The notes under the pieces were generated by a model, which was given only the letters and a program-made list of their open reading frames with translations, ran no database searches and had not been told where the DNA came from. The translations under genes and the position numbers were made by a program. Below, piece after piece: positions 43,025-52,435 of a stretch of 55,022 bases of DNA. The stretch comes from an uncultured Prevotella sp. (GTDB lineage Bacteria > Bacteroidota > Bacteroidia > Bacteroidales > Bacteroidaceae), in contig CAMHDT010000002.1 in NCBI GenBank assembly GCA_946183985.1, forward strand, positions 1-55,022, read 5' to 3'. Every line of letters starts with the position of its first letter. Position 1 is the first letter of the stretch.

Positions 43025-44410
43025 ATGGCAAAAGAAAAGATAGCATACGTGTGCGAAAACTGCGGACAGGAGTCGGCCAAATGGATTGGCAAATGTCCCG
43101 CCTGCGGACAATGGAACACGTTCAAGGAAATAAAGATAGCGGCAGACACGGCACGGCAGACGGCTACAACGGCCGCAGCCAAGGCTGGCCATGCCCTGCG
43201 CACCAACCATGCCCTGCGGTTGCGCGACATCAGCAGCCACGACGACCCGCGCATCGATATGCACGACGAGGAGTTGAACCGTGTGCTGGGTGGCGGTTTG
43301 GTGCCTGGCAGCATCGTGCTACTGGGCGGCGAACCGGGCATTGGCAAGTCCACGCTGTCGCTTCAGACCATGCTCCACCTCACCGACAAGCGCATTCTCT
43401 ATGTAAGCGGCGAGGAGAGCGCTCACCAACTCAAGATGCGTGCCGATCGTCTGACCAGTTCTCAACCAGACAACTTCATGATTCTCTGCGAGAACTCGCT
43501 GGAACATATCTTCGAACACATCAAGGAACTACAGCCCGAACTGGTGGTGATAGACTCCATACAGACCATCGCAACGGAAGATGTCGACTCATCGCCCGGC
43601 TCCATCGCACAGGTACGCGAGTGCGCTTCTGCCCTGTTGCGCTTTGCAAAGACCAGCGGCGTGCCCGTGGTGCTCATCGGTCATATCACCAAGGAAGGCA
43701 CTCTGGCAGGCCCGAAGATACTGGAGCATATTGTAGATACCGTGATTCAATTTGAAGGCGACCAGCATCACCTCTACAGGATACTGAGAAGTATGAAGAA
43801 CAGATTCGGAAGTACCTCTGAATTAGGCATTTACGAGATGCAGCAAAACGGCCTCAGACAAGTCAGCAACCCGTCGGAACTGCTGCTTACCCATGAGCAT
43901 GAAGGACTCTCGGGCGTAGCCATCTCGAGTGTCATTGAGGGCGTAAGACCTTTCCTCGTAGAGACTCAGGCCCTCGTTTCATCAGCCGCCTATGGCACGC
44001 CGCAGCGCTCGGCCACAGGGTTCGACCAGCGACGCCTCAACATGCTGCTGGCCGTGCTGGAGAAACGCGTAGGTTTCAAACTCATGCAGAAGGATGTGTT
44101 CGTCAATATCGCCGGTGGTCTGCGCGTTACCGACCTGGCCATGGACCTCTCTATCATAGCCGCCGTGCTGTCGTCAAACGTGGATACACCCATCGAAAGC
44201 ACATGGTGCATGGCCGGCGAGGTGGGACTGAGCGGCGAGGTGCGCCCCGTCAGCCGCATCGAACAGCGTGTGGCCGAGGCTGAGAAACTAGGTTTCCAGC
44301 ATATCATCGTGCCACGTTTCAACATGCAAGGGCTCAACCACAAGCATTTCAACATCGAACTTCACCCTGTGCGCAAGGTGGAGGAAGCCCTGAGAGCATT
44401 GTTCGGGTAA
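43025..44410 (+). CDS. radA: DNA repair/recombination ATPase RadA
   Basis: 461 residues with every family hallmark: a C4 zinc finger (C10, C13, C24, C27 in CENCGQ and CPACGQ), Walker A GGEPGIGKST (101-110), the RadA-specific KNRFG motif (258-262), and a C-terminal Lon-protease-like domain without the catalytic serine-lysine pair. It drives branch migration of recombination intermediates with RecA. It has its own promoter. The last codons and stop are part of an exact 15-bp tandem duplication (44398-44427). Confidence 0.97.
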   Translation: MAKEKIAYVCENCGQESAKWIGKCPACGQWNTFKEIKIAADTARQTATTAAAKAGHALRTNHALRLRDISSHDDPRIDMHDEELNRVLGGGLVPGSIVLLGGEPGIGKSTLSLQTMLHLTDKRILYVSGEESAHQLKMRADRLTSSQPDNFMILCENSLEHIFEHIKELQPELVVIDSIQTIATEDVDSSPGSIAQVRECASALLRFAKTSGVPVVLIGHITKEGTLAGPKILEHIVDTVIQFEGDQHHLYRILRSMKNRFGSTSELGIYEMQQNGLRQVSNPSELLLTHEHEGLSGVAISSVIEGVRPFLVETQALVSSAAYGTPQRSATGFDQRRLNMLLAVLEKRVGFKLMQKDVFVNIAGGLRVTDLAMDLSIIAAVLSSNVDTPIESTWCMAGEVGLSGEVRPVSRIEQRVAEAEKLGFQHIIVPRFNMQGLNHKHFNIELHPVRKVEEALRALFG

Positions 44411-44427
44411 TAATTGTTCGGGTAATA
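44398..44427. repeat. Exact 15-bp tandem duplication at the end of radA
   Basis: ATTGTTCGGGTAATA occurs at 44398-44412 and again at 44413-44427. The first copy holds the last codons and stop of radA. Confidence 0.9.
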
Positions 44428-44471
44428 ATTAGAGAATTGAATACAGGAAACCATAAAACCCCAATACAAAG

Positions 44472-45359
44472 ATGAAAGACATTCTGTGCATAGGCCATGT
44501 CACACACGACCATATCGTGACGCCTGCCACGCCTGATGGCGTTGACTGCGCCGGTGGTACAGCCTATTACGTGGCATGGGCCATGAGCCGACTGCCAAAG
44601 ACCATTGACTTTGGCGTCATCACCGCCGTTGGCCAGGACTTGAAACATGAGATTGAACGGCTGAAACAGGCAGGCATCGACATCACCGACCTGGGCAGTC
44701 CCACCAGCGTTTTCTTTGAGAACAAATATGGCGAGAACATGAACAACCGCCGTCAGCGCGTACTGTCGAAGGCAGCACCCTTTACTATCGACCAACTGAA
44801 GGATGCCGATGCTAAGATGTTCCATCTGGGAACACTTCTGGTAGACGACTTTTCACCAGAGGTAGTGGAGTATCTGGCATCGAAAGGACGCATCTGCGTA
44901 GATGTGCAAGGCTACCTGCGCGAGGTGAGAGAGCAGAAGGTATATGCCGTAGACTGGAAAGACAAGTTGCGCGTGCTGCGCTCCACCGATGTGCTAAAGG
45001 TAAACGAGCACGAGATAGATGTGCTGACCGACGGCGAGAAAGACCTGCGGCGCGCTGCCAGGATGATCAACAAGTGGGGCGTGCGCGAGGTGCTTATCAC
45101 CCTGGGCAGTTATGGTTCGGTGATTTATACCGACAATAAGTTCTACGAAATACCTGGCTTCCCGCCACGCAAGACCGTTGATGCCACCGGTTGCGGCGAC
45201 ACCTATGCTGCGGGCTACCTGTATGCCCGCTCTTCTGGTGCCAATCCCGACGAGGCCGGACGCCTGGCAGCCGCCATGTGTACGCTAAAACTAGAGCACA
45301 CGGGGCCCTTTGACGGCACCATTGAAGAGGTTCGCCGCATAGCGGGAATCAAAGAATGA
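44472..45359 (+). CDS. PfkB-family sugar kinase
   Basis: 295 residues. The start ILCIGHVTHDHIVTP and AGGTAYYVAWAMSRL match the first PfkB signature. The second is VDATGCGDTYAAGYL, with catalytic Asp243. The lid region is short, as in kinases of the ribokinase/adenosine-kinase superfamily. The substrate (a sugar, sugar acid or nucleoside) cannot be told from the sequence. It follows radA by 61 bases and precedes tex by 30, so it may be cotranscribed with either. Confidence 0.88.
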   Translation: MKDILCIGHVTHDHIVTPATPDGVDCAGGTAYYVAWAMSRLPKTIDFGVITAVGQDLKHEIERLKQAGIDITDLGSPTSVFFENKYGENMNNRRQRVLSKAAPFTIDQLKDADAKMFHLGTLLVDDFSPEVVEYLASKGRICVDVQGYLREVREQKVYAVDWKDKLRVLRSTDVLKVNEHEIDVLTDGEKDLRRAARMINKWGVREVLITLGSYGSVIYTDNKFYEIPGFPPRKTVDATGCGDTYAAGYLYARSSGANPDEAGRLAAAMCTLKLEHTGPFDGTIEEVRRIAGIKE

Positions 45360-45389
45360 CCATCTGATACTCAATACTCTACATTCACC

Positions 45390-47543
45390 ATGACTGTTTT
45401 CGCACAACTCATAGCCCAGAGCCTGGGGCTCAACATAGAATCGGTGGGCAATACGCTCGCGCTTCTCGAAGAAGGCTGCACCATTCCCTTCATTTCGCGC
45501 TACCGCAAGGAGCGCACAGGAGGGCTCGACGAAGTGCAGATTGCCGCCATCGATGATGAGAACAACAGGCTTAAAGAGATTCAGAAGCGCAAGGAGACCA
45601 TTGTCAAGACGATTACCGAGCAGGGAAAGATGACACCGGAATTAAGCCGGCGCATTGCCGACTGCTGGGACGCCACCCTGCTGGAAGATATCTACCTGCC
45701 CTACAAGCCGCGCCGACGCACCCGTGCACAGGTGGCACGCGAGCAGGGACTGGAGCCGCTGGCCCAGACACTGCTGCTTCAGCGCGAGCGCGACCCCGAA
45801 CGGGCTGCACAGGCCTATGTGAAAGGCGATGTGGACAGCGTGGAAACGGCCATCAAGGGTGCCCAGGACATTATTGCCGAGATGGTGAGCGAAGACGAAC
45901 GGTCGCGACAACAGGTGCGCGGTGCCTATCGTCGCACAGCCATCATCACATCGAAGGTGGTGAAGGCCAAGGCCGACAGCGACGAGGCAGCCAGGTTCAG
46001 CGACTACTTCGACTGGAAAGAACCGCTGAAGCGCTGCTCCAGCCACCGTCTGCTGGCCATGCGCCGAGGCGAGTCAGAAGGCATTCTGCGCCTCAGCATC
46101 GACCCCATTGACGATGAAGAGTGCATCGACAAACTAAAGCATCACTATGTCTATGGCCACACACCCTGCGGCATGCTGGTGGCCGAAGCCGTGGCCGACG
46201 GCTACAAACGCCTTCTGAAACCATCGATAGAAACGGAGTTTGCCGGTCTTAGCAAGGAGAAAGCCGACGACGAAGCCATTGATGTGTTTGCAGAGAACCT
46301 GCGCCAACTGCTGCTGGGTGCCCCCCTTGGGCAGAAGCGGGTGATGGGCATAGACCCTGGATTCCGCACGGGCTGCAAGGTGGTATGCCTGGATGCACAG
46401 GGCAATCTGCTGCATCACGAGGCCATCTTCCCCCACCCTCCTGTGAACAAGCGCATGCAGGCCACCGTACATGTGCAACAGATGCTGGCGCAATATCACA
46501 TCGAAGCCATTGCCATTGGCAACGGTACTGCCAGCCGCGAGACACGGGCTTTCGTAGAAGATGTGCTGAACGAGGCTTATAAGCCGAATGAGACCCATAA
46601 GCCTCAAATCTTCGTGGTCAGCGAAGACGGTGCCTCGGTCTATTCGGCATCGAAGGTGGCCCGCGATGAGTTCCCTGATGAGGATGTTACCGTGCGCGGT
46701 GCCGTGTCAATAGGCCGCCGACTGATGGACCCGCTGGCAGAACTGGTGAAGATAGACCCGAAGAGTATTGGCGTAGGACAGTATCAGCACGATGTAGATC
46801 AGGCCAAACTGAAGCGCCAACTGGAGCAAACGGTGGAGAGTTGCGTCAATATGGTAGGCGTGAACCTCAACACGGCATCGAGCCATTTGCTGCAATACAT
46901 CAGCGGACTGGGTCCCACGCTGGCCAGGAACATCGTGGACTACAGGCGCGAGAACGGCGCTTTCAGCAGTCGGGCACAACTGAAGAAAGTGCCGCGACTG
47001 GGCCCGTCGGCCTATGAACAGTGCGCAGGCTTCCTGCGCATACCCAATGCAGAGAACCCGCTCGACAACAGTGCCGTCCACCCTGAGAGTTACGCCATCG
47101 TAGAGCGCATGGCCAAGGATCAGGGCTGCACGGTGAAGGATTTGATAGAGCAGAAAAGCCTGCGCGAACGCATCGACATCAGGAAATATGCCACCAAGGA
47201 ACTGGGCATTCCCACCTTGACCGATATCATGAAGGAACTGGAAAAGCCCGGACGCGACCCGCGAGAACAACTGGAGGAGTTTGAATTCGACAGCCGCGTG
47301 CAGACCGTAGACGACCTGGAAGAAGGCATGATTCTGCCCGGCATCGTGACCAACATTACCAACTTCGGTGCTTTTGTCGACATTGGCGTGCATCAAGACG
47401 GGCTGGTACACATATCGCAAATGGCCAACAGGCGCATTGCCCACCCCTCCGACATGGTGAAACTGCACCAGCACATCACGGTGAAAGTCATTGAGGTTGA
47501 CCACCGTCGCAACCGCATCTCCCTGTCGATGAAACAGATATAG
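45390..47543 (+). CDS. tex: Tex family RNA-binding transcription accessory protein
   Basis: 717 residues with the standard Tex order: a helical N-terminus (IPFISRYRKERTGGLDEVQ), a YqgF/RNase H-like domain (VMGIDPGFRTGCKVVCLD), helix-hairpin-helix repeats (LQYISGLGPTLARNIVDYR, then KKVPRLGPSAYEQCAGFLRI) and a C-terminal S1 domain (GMILPGIVTNITNFGAFVDIG). It binds nucleic acid and is linked to transcription and stress responses in other bacteria. The downstream inverted pair within the 22-bp array (47585-47622) looks able to terminate its transcript. Confidence 0.96.
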   Translation: MTVFAQLIAQSLGLNIESVGNTLALLEEGCTIPFISRYRKERTGGLDEVQIAAIDDENNRLKEIQKRKETIVKTITEQGKMTPELSRRIADCWDATLLEDIYLPYKPRRRTRAQVAREQGLEPLAQTLLLQRERDPERAAQAYVKGDVDSVETAIKGAQDIIAEMVSEDERSRQQVRGAYRRTAIITSKVVKAKADSDEAARFSDYFDWKEPLKRCSSHRLLAMRRGESEGILRLSIDPIDDEECIDKLKHHYVYGHTPCGMLVAEAVADGYKRLLKPSIETEFAGLSKEKADDEAIDVFAENLRQLLLGAPLGQKRVMGIDPGFRTGCKVVCLDAQGNLLHHEAIFPHPPVNKRMQATVHVQQMLAQYHIEAIAIGNGTASRETRAFVEDVLNEAYKPNETHKPQIFVVSEDGASVYSASKVARDEFPDEDVTVRGAVSIGRRLMDPLAELVKIDPKSIGVGQYQHDVDQAKLKRQLEQTVESCVNMVGVNLNTASSHLLQYISGLGPTLARNIVDYRRENGAFSSRAQLKKVPRLGPSAYEQCAGFLRIPNAENPLDNSAVHPESYAIVERMAKDQGCTVKDLIEQKSLRERIDIRKYATKELGIPTLTDIMKELEKPGRDPREQLEEFEFDSRVQTVDDLEEGMILPGIVTNITNFGAFVDIGVHQDGLVHISQMANRRIAHPSDMVKLHQHITVKVIEVDHRRNRISLSMKQI

Positions 47544-47564
47544 GGCAGAACCCCGGAAACATCC

Positions 47565-47680
47565 ATGGCACTTCCCACTCAAAACGATGGCACTTTCAGG
47601 TCGAAAGTGCCATCGATATTTTTGTAAGTGCCATAGTTACGATACGAAAGTGCCATACTTACGATGCGGAAATGCCATAC
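47565..47680. repeat. 22-bp array that reverses orientation in the middle (array 4)
   Basis: The core ATGGCA lies at 47565 and 47587. Its complement TGCCAT follows at 47608, 47629, 47651 and 47673. Steps are 22, 21, 21, 22 and 22 bases. The unit resembles that of array 2 (31662-31763). The array lies between the convergent tex and 47691-48479 genes. Confidence 0.88.
47585..47622 (+). terminator. 13-bp hairpin plus T-run inside array 4
   Basis: CGATGGCACTTTC (47585-47597) and GAAAGTGCCATCG (47603-47615) pair perfectly around AGGTC; ATATTTTT follows. The array turning-point thus forms a convincing terminator for tex. Confidence 0.65.
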
Positions 47681-47690
47681 TTATGAAATG

Positions 47691-48479
47691 CTATTCCTCG
47701 ATATTGGTGAGCGAACGGGCAAACGACGAAAACAACTGGGTGATGCTGGATGTGGGACAATAGCGGAAGAAACGGGCACTGCGACGGGCATTCCATACGA
47801 TGGCCGAGGTATTGCTGGTGTGGACGAAGATGTTCTTGCCCTGCGAGAAGCGCAACTGGTCCTGTCCGTGAGGCACGGCTGTGGCAATCTTCTCGATGTT
47901 GAATTCAGAAGGGTTCACACTTACAGGCACCTCCTCGGGCTGGACACCCATCAACTCGATGAGCAAGGCCCCCTCAAGGCGCGCCATGCGAGTCATCTTC
48001 ATGCGCTTGAGCCAGCCCTGCAACTGTACGCGGTCAGCCTGCGGGCCTTTCTCACGTATCAGTTCGCCCAGGATGAGCAACTGGCGCACCCAGTAATCGT
48101 CGGTGAGCAGCGCATAGGCCAGGCGCGTCATCTCTTCCAACAGACGATATTCCACCGACGAGGCATTACCTTTTTCGGCTATCGATGCCAGACGCTTGGC
48201 CAGACGCGGACTTAACTGCGGCTCCTTCGCCTCTCTCTTCCTGCCGGTGTCGAAAGCCAGGTCGGCCCATTCCACGCGCAATGCCTCTGGAATGGCCTGC
48301 ATAAAAAACTGATTGCGCAGCACCTCCTGCCCTTCAAACGCCTCGGCCTCTACGCCGTGGGCCACTGAGAGCATCATGGTCTTGCGCCACTTACTGGCCG
48401 ACATGGGTTCTACCATGTCCTGCTGGCCAAACGCTCCTGCGCGAAGCAAACGGAAGAAATTGCGTGTAGTAATGTCCAT
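47691..48479 (-). CDS. Conserved hypothetical protein
   Basis: 262 residues beginning MDITTRNFFRLLRAGAFGQ. It is mostly helical and charged, with no signal peptide and no membrane segment. The middle has EWADLAFDTGRKREAKEP and the end has NIFVHTSNTSAIVWNARRSAR. I recall similar uncharacterised proteins in Bacteroidales but can name no domain. It is the last gene of the minus-strand run from the LacI regulator, 24 bases after the antiporter gene. Function unknown. Confidence 0.7.
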   Translation of the reverse strand: MDITTRNFFRLLRAGAFGQQDMVEPMSASKWRKTMMLSVAHGVEAEAFEGQEVLRNQFFMQAIPEALRVEWADLAFDTGRKREAKEPQLSPRLAKRLASIAEKGNASSVEYRLLEEMTRLAYALLTDDYWVRQLLILGELIREKGPQADRVQLQGWLKRMKMTRMARLEGALLIELMGVQPEEVPVSVNPSEFNIEKIATAVPHGQDQLRFSQGKNIFVHTSNTSAIVWNARRSARFFRYCPTSSITQLFSSFARSLTNIEE

Positions 48480-48503
48480 AATGATGCATGAAGCATTTAA
48501 GCA

Positions 48504-49775
48504 TTAAGAATACCTTCTGGGATAGCGGAGAAAGATGGCCATTGTTGCGGCAATGCCGATGGCGATGGGATAATAAAGACGGGGCACAATGGCAATGGGA
48601 CTGATGCTGGCAAGGCCTGCCGCCATGAGCACCTGCGCACCATAAGGCAAGAGTCCCTGCACGGCACATGAGAACGTATCGAGCAGCGAGGCACACTTTC
48701 GCGGGTCCAGCCCATAGCGCTCGCCTATCCTGCGGGCTATTCCACCCACGGTGATGATGGCAACGGTGTTGTTGGCCGTGCACACATTCACCACACTCAC
48801 CAGGGCGGCAATGCAGAACTCACCGCCACGCTTGCCGCTGACACGGCGGGTAAGCACGCCAATGATATAGTCGATGCCGCCGTTGTGCTTGATAATTTCC
48901 AGCAGTCCGCCTGCCAGCATGGTAATAATGATGAGTTCGCCCATGGAAACGACGCCATCGCCCATGGCTCCCAGCCACCCATAGAAGTCGAAAGCGCCGC
49001 CCGCAATGCCTATGATGCCAGTAAGGACGATGCCCAGCGTGAGCACAACCATCACATTCAGGCCCAGCACCGCCGTGAGCAGCACCACCAGATAAGGCAC
49101 CACCTTCCAGAAGTCGACCGCAGGCACCTCGCCCGGCGAACTGATGCCCCGCCCCAGATACACATAGACGGCCAGGATAAGCAGGGCGGCAGGCACCACG
49201 ATAAACGAGTTGACGCGAAACTTGTCGCTGGTCTTACACCCCTGTGTCTGCGTGGCAATGATGGTCGTATCGGATATAAACGACAGGTTGTCGCCAAAGA
49301 ACGAACCGCCCACTACCACGGCCACAACCAGTGCCATATCGGCTCCTGTCTGCGAAGCAACACCTGCAGCAATGGGAGTGAGTGCAACAATAGTGCCCAC
49401 ACTGGTGCCTATGCTCAGCGAAATGAAGCAGGCGGCCAGGAAAAGACCCGCCAGGAGCATCTGTCCCGGCAGCAGTGCCAGCGTCAGATTGACGGTGGCA
49501 TCGATGGCCCCCATGACCTTTGCTGAATGTGCAAAGGCACCCGCCAGCACGAAAATCCAAATCATGAGCATCATCTCCGGCGTACCGGCACCGCGACTGA
49601 ACACATTAATGCGTCTGCGCAGTTTGCCGCGTGTGGTGGCTATGGCATAGACGCTGGCTGCAAGAAAGACCACGGTAATGGGAACCTTGTAAAAGTCACG
49701 AGCAATGATGCTCGTGACTAAATACAAGGCTATGAATACCATTAATGGCGACAGGGCCAGCAGTCCTTTTTTCAT
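48504..49775 (-). CDS. NhaC-family Na+/H+ antiporter-like membrane protein
   Basis: 423 residues with about 11-12 membrane segments. NhaC-type segments are present: SIGTSVGTIVALTPIAAGVA, GGSFFGDNLSFISDTTIIATQTQGC, and TANNTVAIITVGGIA near the C-terminus. Family members exchange Na+ for H+, sometimes together with an organic acid. Its start lies 2 bases after the uxaA stop, so the two are tightly coupled. That pairing suggests it may handle a sugar acid rather than only Na+, but this is inference. Confidence 0.87.
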   Translation of the reverse strand: MKKGLLALSPLMVFIALYLVTSIIARDFYKVPITVVFLAASVYAIATTRGKLRRRINVFSRGAGTPEMMLMIWIFVLAGAFAHSAKVMGAIDATVNLTLALLPGQMLLAGLFLAACFISLSIGTSVGTIVALTPIAAGVASQTGADMALVVAVVVGGSFFGDNLSFISDTTIIATQTQGCKTSDKFRVNSFIVVPAALLILAVYVYLGRGISSPGEVPAVDFWKVVPYLVVLLTAVLGLNVMVVLTLGIVLTGIIGIAGGAFDFYGWLGAMGDGVVSMGELIIITMLAGGLLEIIKHNGGIDYIIGVLTRRVSGKRGGEFCIAALVSVVNVCTANNTVAIITVGGIARRIGERYGLDPRKCASLLDTFSCAVQGLLPYGAQVLMAAGLASISPIAIVPRLYYPIAIGIAATMAIFLRYPRRYS

Positions 49776-49777
49776 GC

Positions 49778-51274
49778 TTATAGCGTCACACCGTTCTTAA
49801 AGATTGATATCTCGCGATAGTCGTTCTCCTCGTTGCGTGCCTTCTCGCCCGATGCCACTGCCAGCACCTTGTCAATAAACTCAGGCACCAGTTCCTCCAT
49901 CGTGCGGCCTTCCACCAACTGTCCGGCAGAGAAATCCACCCAGTTAGGCTTGCGGGCAGCCAGTGTGGGGTTGGTTGCAATCTTCATAGTGGGCACGAAA
50001 GTGCCGAAAGGTGTGCCACGACCCGTGGTGAAGAGCACCAGATGACAGCCGCAAGAGGCCAAGGCTGTGGCAGCAACAAGGTCGTTGCCAGGTGCCGACA
50101 GCAGGTTCAGGCCCGTGGCCGACAGGCGGTCGCCATATTCCATGACGCCACTGACGGGTGCCCTGCCGCATTTCTGCGTGCAGCCGAGTGCCTTGTCTTC
50201 GAGCGTAGAGATGCCTCCAGCCTTGTTTCCCGGACTTGGATTCTCGCCCACAGGCTCGCCGTGGCTCAGGAAATACTCCTTGAAATTATTAATCATCGAC
50301 ACCGTCTGCTCAAACAGTTCTGGCGTTTCGCAACGGTTCATCAGGATGGTTTCGGCGCCAAACATCTCGGGCACCTCGGTCAGCACACTGGTACCGCCCT
50401 GAGCAACGAGCCAGTCGCTGAACTCGCCCACCAAGGGATTGGCGGTGATACCGCTGAAGCCGTCGCTGCCACCACACTTCAAGCCCACGCGAAGTTTCGA
50501 TACAGGCACATCCTCACGCCTGTCTTTGCTGGCAATAGCATAGAGTTCGCGCAGCACATCCATACCGGCCTTCACCTCGTCGCCATCCACTTTCTGGGTC
50601 ACCAAAAGGCGGATGCGGCTCTTGTCATAGTCGCCCAGCATCTGCATGAAGTCGTCGGGCTGATTGTTCTCACATCCTAAGCCCAGCACCAAAACGGCAC
50701 CGGCATTGGGATGGAGCACAATGTCGCGCAGCACCTTTCGGGTATTCTCATGGTCGCCGCTCAACTGCGAACAGCCATAGTTGTGATGCCAGGTATAAAT
50801 GGCGTCAACATCCTTGCAGCCAGTCTCTTCGCGCAGTTGGCGAGCCAGGCGTTCGGCAATGCCGTTAACGCAGCCCACGGTGGGCACAATCCATATTTCG
50901 TTGCGCACACCAACCTCGCCATTGGCACGGACATAGCCCTTAAAGGTGCGGTTTTGTTTCTTTATGCTAAGTTTCTCGTTTACAGGAGCATATGTATACT
51001 CAAGCGTACCAGAGAGATTCGTCTTCAGATTATTCTCATTGACCCATTCGCCGGCTTTCAAATCCTGACGGGCATGACCAATAGGATAACCATACTTGAT
51101 GATGTTCTCGCCCTCTTTCACATCGCGAAGCAGCACCTTATGACCAGCGGGCACATCCTGGGCCAGCACCACACGCTCGCCTCCGGTTTCTATCACATCA
51201 CCTTTTTTCTTTTCTACTAGGCAGACCACAACGGTATCTGCCGGATTGATTTTAAGATAAGTTTTTAGTTCCAT
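49778..51274 (-). CDS. uxaA: Altronate dehydratase
   Basis: 498 residues, the usual full length. An N-terminal SAF domain (about 1-90: DVPAGHKVLLRDVKEGENI, YGYPIGHA) is followed by the UxaA core with YVRANGEVGVRNEIWIVPTVGCVN, THHNYGCSQ-like WHHNYGCSQLSGD, GLGCENNQ, LKCGGSDGFSGITANP and FTTGRGTPFGTFVPTMKIATN. It removes water from D-altronate to give 2-keto-3-deoxygluconate in galacturonate breakdown. The other genes of that pathway are not in the window. It lies 14 bases after the LacI regulator gene and 2 bases before the antiporter gene. Confidence 0.94.
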   Translation of the reverse strand: MELKTYLKINPADTVVVCLVEKKKGDVIETGGERVVLAQDVPAGHKVLLRDVKEGENIIKYGYPIGHARQDLKAGEWVNENNLKTNLSGTLEYTYAPVNEKLSIKKQNRTFKGYVRANGEVGVRNEIWIVPTVGCVNGIAERLARQLREETGCKDVDAIYTWHHNYGCSQLSGDHENTRKVLRDIVLHPNAGAVLVLGLGCENNQPDDFMQMLGDYDKSRIRLLVTQKVDGDEVKAGMDVLRELYAIASKDRREDVPVSKLRVGLKCGGSDGFSGITANPLVGEFSDWLVAQGGTSVLTEVPEMFGAETILMNRCETPELFEQTVSMINNFKEYFLSHGEPVGENPSPGNKAGGISTLEDKALGCTQKCGRAPVSGVMEYGDRLSATGLNLLSAPGNDLVAATALASCGCHLVLFTTGRGTPFGTFVPTMKIATNPTLAARKPNWVDFSAGQLVEGRTMEELVPEFIDKVLAVASGEKARNEENDYREISIFKNGVTL

Positions 51275-51288
51275 AAGTATTGTTTGTT

Positions 51289-52359
51289 TTATCCAATATT
51301 CGTTCTACGATAGAACTCGATGTTCTCACGCGTCAGCAGTTCGATAGGCATATAGTTGACGGGCGTCACCTCGTTTCTCAGGATAATGGCCTGAAAGAGT
51401 GTCTCCACACAGGAATAGCCTTGCATGTAGGCATGCTGGGCAATGAGGAAGGAGATGCTGCCCTGACGCACACACTCAGCATTCTTCGGCACCATGTCGT
51501 AGCCCATGATCTGCACGTTGCGGCGGTTGGTTCGCAGCAGGAACTCACCCACCAGATGGGCCTTAGAGTTGAAGGTAATGCAATGATGCACCTGCGGATG
51601 TGTCGTGAAGAACTCTTCAAGAATCTTATCGAACTGCGCCTTGGTGCCGCCAAGTGGCAGATTGACTTCGGTAATGGCAATCTCCGGAAAATGGTCGCGC
51701 ATATAATGGCGGAAGCCCGTCTCACGGTTTGACTGCTGCTTAGAGCCGATATGCCCGTTCTTCAACTGTTTCATCATCATGATTTCCTTCTCCTTCGATG
51801 CCAGGAGCATCATCATTCGTGCTGCGAAATAGCCGCTTTGGAAGGAGTCCTGGCCATAGAAAGCCAGCGGCTTCAAGTCAGGGAGATACGAGTCGAGCAG
51901 GATGAAGGGGATGTTTTGTTCCGACAGTTCATTGGTAAAGTTGCGCGTCACTTCCAACTTCGCCGGCACCACGATGACACCGTCGGGGTTCTGCTCCATG
52001 CAGTCCTTGGCGGCCTTGATAAAAGTAGGCGCATTGAAACGCTCATAATACAGAATCTTCAATGATACATGGAAGTCACGCCGGTGCTCCGTAGCGGCTT
52101 TCACCCCCTCTTCTATCTCGTCCCAATAGGCTTCGCTCTCATGCAGAGGTATGATGCAACAGAAAGTGTAGTCCTTGTTATAAGCCAGAGCCGATGCATA
52201 CATGTTGGGCTGATAGTCCATCTCGGCCAAGGCCTGCTCCACTTTCTCGCGTGCTGCAGAAGACACGTTAGGCCTTTCATGCAAAACGCGGTCGACCGTG
52301 CCTACCGACACGCCCGCCCGCTGTGCTATATCCTTTATCCTTATTTTGTCTGACGCCAT
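51289..52359 (-). CDS. LacI-family transcriptional regulator
   Basis: 356 residues. The N-terminal helix-turn-helix (IRIKDIAQRAGVSVGTVDRVL) and hinge (SSAAREKVEQALAEMDYQPN) are typical. The rest is a periplasmic-binding-protein-like sensor (EAYWDEIEEGVKAATEH, DGVIVVPAK, GQDSFQSGYFAARMMM) of the ribose-binding type. Its position as first gene before uxaA makes a sugar acid or its breakdown product the likely effector. The promoter is the proximal half of the palindrome module, so the palindrome at 52451-52475 is a candidate operator for this or another regulator. Confidence 0.93.
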   Translation of the reverse strand: MASDKIRIKDIAQRAGVSVGTVDRVLHERPNVSSAAREKVEQALAEMDYQPNMYASALAYNKDYTFCCIIPLHESEAYWDEIEEGVKAATEHRRDFHVSLKILYYERFNAPTFIKAAKDCMEQNPDGVIVVPAKLEVTRNFTNELSEQNIPFILLDSYLPDLKPLAFYGQDSFQSGYFAARMMMLLASKEKEIMMMKQLKNGHIGSKQQSNRETGFRHYMRDHFPEIAITEVNLPLGGTKAQFDKILEEFFTTHPQVHHCITFNSKAHLVGEFLLRTNRRNVQIMGYDMVPKNAECVRQGSISFLIAQHAYMQGYSCVETLFQAIILRNEVTPVNYMPIELLTRENIEFYRRTNIG

Positions 52360-52380
52360 ATCCTTTCACTGATTTCCGTG

Positions 52381-52402
52381 CAAAGGTACGAATAAGTGAG
52401 AG
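52381..52402 (-). promoter_or_regulatory. Proximal promoter of the LacI gene
   Basis: The -7 box TACCTTTG lies on the minus strand at 52381-52388, after CTCTCACTTATTCG. The block is repeated exactly at 52468-52489. Confidence 0.65.
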
Positions 52403-52435
52403 AAGAACAAAACAAAAAAGCATTTTTTTATTTTT

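Noticed and set aside
43051..43755. 234-codon plus-strand frame within radA
   Set aside because: It is an out-of-frame shadow; the radA frame contains the zinc finger, the P-loop and KNRFG.
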